A DNA stretch of 64,000 nt, taken from contig CAVVFO010000002.1 of NCBI GenBank assembly GCA_963747595.1, positions 1,736,001 to 1,800,000 of the forward strand, given 5' to 3'. The notes under the pieces were generated by a model, which saw only the letters and a list, made by a program, of their open reading frames with translations, was not told the origin of the DNA and did no database searches. Both the position numbers and the translations under genes were made by a program. Positions 61,203 to 64,000 of the stretch are shown here, piece after piece (positions within the stretch are counted from its first letter, which is position 1; every line of letters begins with the position of its first letter). The stretch is from Oleiagrimonas sp963747595. Its GTDB lineage: Bacteria > Pseudomonadota > Gammaproteobacteria > Xanthomonadales > Rhodanobacteraceae.

Positions 61203-62117
61203 TCACTCTCCGGGCTCGCTTGCCGGCGCGGGGCTTGCCGCTTCCGGCCCCATGATGCGGAAGGTTTCGGCGTAGTGACGGGGCCGGATGGGGTGCCCGC
61301 GTTCCGTGGCCACGGCCTGGGTCAATTCGGCGCCCAGCAACAGGATGATGCCGGCGTAGTAGACCCATACAAGCAGCACCACGATGCTGCTTGCCGGACC
61401 ATAGGCGCCGCCGACGCTGCTGACATCCAGATAAAGCCCGATGCCCAGCTTGCCGATGGCAAACAGCACGGCGGTCAGGCTGGCGCCGATCAGGGCATCG
61501 CGCCAGGTAATGAACGCGTCGGGCAGCACCTTGAAGATGGAGGCGAACAAGGCGCTGAAGACGCACAAGGCAATCAGGATCTCGAGCAGCTGCCAGGCAA
61601 GATTGTGCCCACGCACCATGGTGCCGATGAGTGCGCTGATGGCAAACGAGATGATCAGCAGAAACACCAGCGCCAGCAGCAGGCCCAGGGCGTGCGCCCG
61701 CGTGCGCACCCAATCCATCCAGGCGCGCCCGGGCCGCGGCCGCAGGCCCCAGATGCGGTTGATGGCGCCCTGCATCTGCGCGAACACCGCCGAGGCGCTG
61801 AACAATGTGATGCCCAGGCTGATCAGCCCCGCCAGCTTGCCGAACCCCGGTCGCGACCGTGCATTGTCCAGCACCAGGCGCACGGCATCGGCGGCGCGGG
61901 TGCCGACCGTGGCCGTCAGCTGGTCCAGCATCTGCTGCTGCCACTCGGGGCGCAGCGAGGAGAGCAGCCACAGCAGCAGCACCAGCAGCGGCGCGAACGA
62001 CAATGCCGAATAGAACGCCAGCGCCGCGGCGCGTGTCATCAATTCGTCCTCGCCGATGCCGGCCACGGTGTGCTTGATGACGCGACGCAGCAGGTGGGCC
62101 GTTTTACGCACGGACAT
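61203..62117 (-). CDS. YihY/BrkB-family inner-membrane protein
   Basis: Membrane protein of 304 residues with about six helices. Family features: MTRAAALAFYSALSFAPLLV after an amphipathic N-terminus, GLISLGITLFSASAVFAQMQ, and YGPASSIVVLLVWVYYAGIILLLGAE (the YGxxxS-VVLLLW block). Function is uncertain; it was once misnamed RNase BN. The ATG at 62117 is taken. The C-terminal 25 residues are Pro/Ala/Glu-rich. Confidence 0.85.
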   Translation of the reverse strand: MSVRKTAHLLRRVIKHTVAGIGEDELMTRAAALAFYSALSFAPLLVLLLWLLSSLRPEWQQQMLDQLTATVGTRAADAVRLVLDNARSRPGFGKLAGLISLGITLFSASAVFAQMQGAINRIWGLRPRPGRAWMDWVRTRAHALGLLLALVFLLIISFAISALIGTMVRGHNLAWQLLEILIALCVFSALFASIFKVLPDAFITWRDALIGASLTAVLFAIGKLGIGLYLDVSSVGGAYGPASSIVVLLVWVYYAGIILLLGAELTQAVATERGHPIRPRHYAETFRIMGPEAASPAPASEPGE

Positions 62118-62515
62118 TTCCTTGAGAGGCGTGAGTATTCATGGTGCCTGTGCATCGGTGAATGCGTGCCGAAGCGGTGCTGCTCCGCATGGTCATGAAG
62201 GCCAGTGCGGCATCGGCGCATCCGGTGCATGGAAGGAGTCTCCGCGCATGCGTGAAGCGCTCCGCCGTGTCCCCCGGCATTCCTGGTCGGCGGCCAGGAC
62301 TGCATCGGTCGCGAGACATTGCCCACAGCGGACGTTCGTGAAGCTATGCGGCGCGGGTCCGATGGTGGTGATGGCAGTTGGGGGCTGCCCACGCCACGCC
62401 GGCAACGGGACGTCTGTGCGTGCGTGTGCATGTTCCTCCTGATGACGCCAGGCGCGTAGACTGGGCGTTTTGATCCGGTCGCCACAGGCAGGCCGGATTG
62501 CTGACGGGACAGATC
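62118..62515. promoter_or_regulatory. Divergent intergenic region, no gene recognised
   Basis: The 398 bases between two divergent genes contain open frames on both strands, but none with a plausible product. It should hold both promoters; I found no convincing -10/-35 pair or repeat. Confidence 0.4.
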
Positions 62516-63100
62516 ATGGGTCATTCGACATCCTCGCCATCCGCATCACCGCCCGCCGTGCAACATCCGCACACGCGGCACTGGCTGGTGCCCTGGCGCA
62601 TCGTCACCTGGGCGCTGTTGCTGCTGGCCACGTTCGGTGTGCTGCAGTACGCCGGGCACGCCTGGCGCGTGTGGCACATGCTGGGGCAGACGGCGGCGGC
62701 GCACCATGCGCCCCTGGAACACATGCTGTGGTGGGATGGCGGCTATCTGCTGCTTGCCGGCCTCACGGTCACCGTGTCGGCCGGTACGCTGATGCAACGT
62801 GAATGGGCGCGCCGGGGCATGCGCGTGCTGGCGCTGGTGCTGGCCCTATGGGCACTGGCCACGGCCATCATGCTGCTGCTGCAGTGGGGACGGTTCCATC
62901 ATGCGGAGCAGATGCTGCTATCGCAGCCGGGGATTTCAGCGGCGCAACGCGCCACCATTGCCCATCTGCACCGGGAACTGGTGACCGGCATGGTATTGAA
63001 ATTCCTTGCGGTGCCCGTCCTCGGCTGGCTGTGCTGGCACCTGGGGCGGTTGTCGGTGCGTGCACAATTCGGGCCCCGCCGTGGCGCCATGGCGTCCTGA
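62516..63100 (+). CDS. Inner-membrane protein of unknown function
   Basis: Protein of 194 residues. After a Ser/Pro/His-rich N-terminus (residues 1-25) there are about four hydrophobic segments (starting near 30, 78, 105 and 160). The loops are rich in His (HHAPLEH, HHAEQ, HLHREL), which could bind metal. No family recognised. ATG 62516 preceded by ACGGGA is preferred to a TTG 18 bases upstream. Confidence 0.6.
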   Translation: MGHSTSSPSASPPAVQHPHTRHWLVPWRIVTWALLLLATFGVLQYAGHAWRVWHMLGQTAAAHHAPLEHMLWWDGGYLLLAGLTVTVSAGTLMQREWARRGMRVLALVLALWALATAIMLLLQWGRFHHAEQMLLSQPGISAAQRATIAHLHRELVTGMVLKFLAVPVLGWLCWHLGRLSVRAQFGPRRGAMAS

Positions 63101-63197
63101 ACAACGGGCATGGCAGCCGCTGGGGATGCGGCCGTTCAGGAGGCGTTTCCGGCCCGACCGTCATGGTGCCCATTTCCATCGTCTGGGTCGGCGCCTG

Positions 63198-63962
63198 ATG
63201 TCGCGAACACGTGTCACCATTGTTGTTGCAGTCACGCTCCTGGCAGCGCTGCTGGCGCCGGCGGCATGGGCCCGGACGTTGTACGGGGCGTGCGACGTTG
63301 CCAGCAGCTACGACATGACGCTGGTCGGCAATACGCTGGTGTTCCAGCGCCGGCAGGCTGCGCCGCGCCGCGTGGTGTTCGGCAAGCATGGTGCATTGCG
63401 CATCGATGGTGCGCCGGTCTCCCTGGACCACGAAGGCCAGGACCGTGCAGCACTGTTCGCCCGCGGCGTGCATGCACTGGTGCCGAAGGCGCGCGATCTG
63501 GCAACACGCGCAGTGAATGTGGCGGCGCGAAGCCTGCGGTCCGAGGCGGGAGATGACGCGGCCAGCATCGATGCACAGGCACGGCAGGTGAAGGCCCGCA
63601 TTGCACGCAGCCGCACGACGCGTGACTGGCACGGCGCGGCGTTTCAGAACTACCTGCAGCAGCAGGAACTTCAGCTCGGCAAGGCGCTGGCCGCACCGCT
63701 GGCCCGCCAGGCCCTCCAGGCAGCCATGAGCGGCAATCTGCAAAAGGCCGAGGCACTGCGCGCGCGTGCATCCAACCTGGCAGGCAACCTGCCCGACCAG
63801 CTGCGCAGCCGCTTGTCCGTCTTGCAGCCGCAGTTGGAGGCGTTGTGCACGCGGGCGCGGCATCTGGCGCGGCTGCAGGCCGGGATCCGTCTTCCGTCAT
63901 CCGGCCGGCCCCTTGATCTGATCACGTTGCAGAAGCCTGCGTCCGGAGACGCAACTCAATAA
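63198..63962 (+). CDS. DUF2884 (YggN-like) exported protein
   Basis: Exported protein of 254 residues. Signal peptide (TIVVAVTLLAALLAPAAWA), then a Cys in YGACDVASSYDM. The N-terminal region has the DUF2884 pattern: LVGNTLVFQRRQAAPRRVVF, LRIDGAPVSLDHEGQDR and VHALVPKARDLATRAVNVAA. A long helical region follows with a second Cys (LEALCTRA). Function unknown. The start is ATG 63198; the open frame further upstream overlaps the preceding gene in another phase. The last 38 bases of the window hold nothing recognisable. Confidence 0.75.
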   Translation: MSRTRVTIVVAVTLLAALLAPAAWARTLYGACDVASSYDMTLVGNTLVFQRRQAAPRRVVFGKHGALRIDGAPVSLDHEGQDRAALFARGVHALVPKARDLATRAVNVAARSLRSEAGDDAASIDAQARQVKARIARSRTTRDWHGAAFQNYLQQQELQLGKALAAPLARQALQAAMSGNLQKAEALRARASNLAGNLPDQLRSRLSVLQPQLEALCTRARHLARLQAGIRLPSSGRPLDLITLQKPASGDATQ

Positions 63963-64000
63963 TCGTGCGCGCCCTCGTTGCGCAGCGGCGGCGGCGCTGC

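Overview
The window is high-GC chromosomal DNA with dense genes, short gaps and no transposase, integrase, phage or CRISPR signature. Several linkages (PepSY-phoP-phoQ, birA-coaX-SPOR, a TrpRS with a YegP-like tail, DUF5916 and DUF2884 proteins, dispersed intergenic palindromes) point to the Gammaproteobacterial order Xanthomonadales (Lysobacterales). Rhodanobacteraceae is my best guess, but the family level is an inference.

Layout. 1-13 kb: a truncated kynA; a three-gene 2-oxoacid dehydrogenase operon (E1 alpha, E1 beta, E2) without an E3; a 9-copy heptanucleotide repeat and a long palindrome; a DUF5916 outer-membrane protein; arginase-trpS; tRNA-Thr(UGU); a SPOR protein and the coupled birA-coaX pair. 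13-26 kb: housekeeping and envelope genes (phoPQ with PepSY, dusA, fpr, rpe, djlA, a small cytochrome c, purC, a DUF962/Mpo1-like protein and small membrane proteins), plus an orphan intrinsic terminator that suggests a small RNA at about 19.45-19.55 kb.

26-43.5 kb is the most distinctive part, an alpha-glucoside utilisation locus. A LacI-type regulator diverges from a collinear run of six genes: a GH65 phosphorylase fused to beta-phosphoglucomutase, a TonB-dependent receptor, a secreted GH65 hydrolase-like protein, a GH31 enzyme with a sugar-binding domain inserted in its barrel, a six-hairpin glycosidase, and a divergent GH37 trehalase homologue. A convergent sugar MFS transporter closes the locus. 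Related TATCGAT-centred palindromes lie at the two promoters. The inferred pathway is: outer-membrane uptake of an alpha-glucan oligosaccharide, periplasmic trimming by the secreted enzymes, import of a disaccharide by the MFS protein, and phosphorolysis plus mutase action in the cytoplasm to give glucose and glucose 6-phosphate.

43.5-64 kb: an outer-membrane protein, an alpha/beta hydrolase, a periplasmic LigE-type DNA ligase, dinB, an aconitase-like protein lacking one usual Fe-S cysteine, a GH39 glycosidase behind a separate LacI-type operator, a GDCCVxC mini-protein, a CLC channel with CBS domains, an MFS exporter, a YahK-type alcohol dehydrogenase, glutaminase, two lipoproteins, a ferritin-like di-iron protein, UspA, a YihY/BrkB protein, a membrane protein and a DUF2884 protein. 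Four related palindromic elements (4.9, 46.7, 54.5 and 58.2 kb) sit in intergenic gaps.
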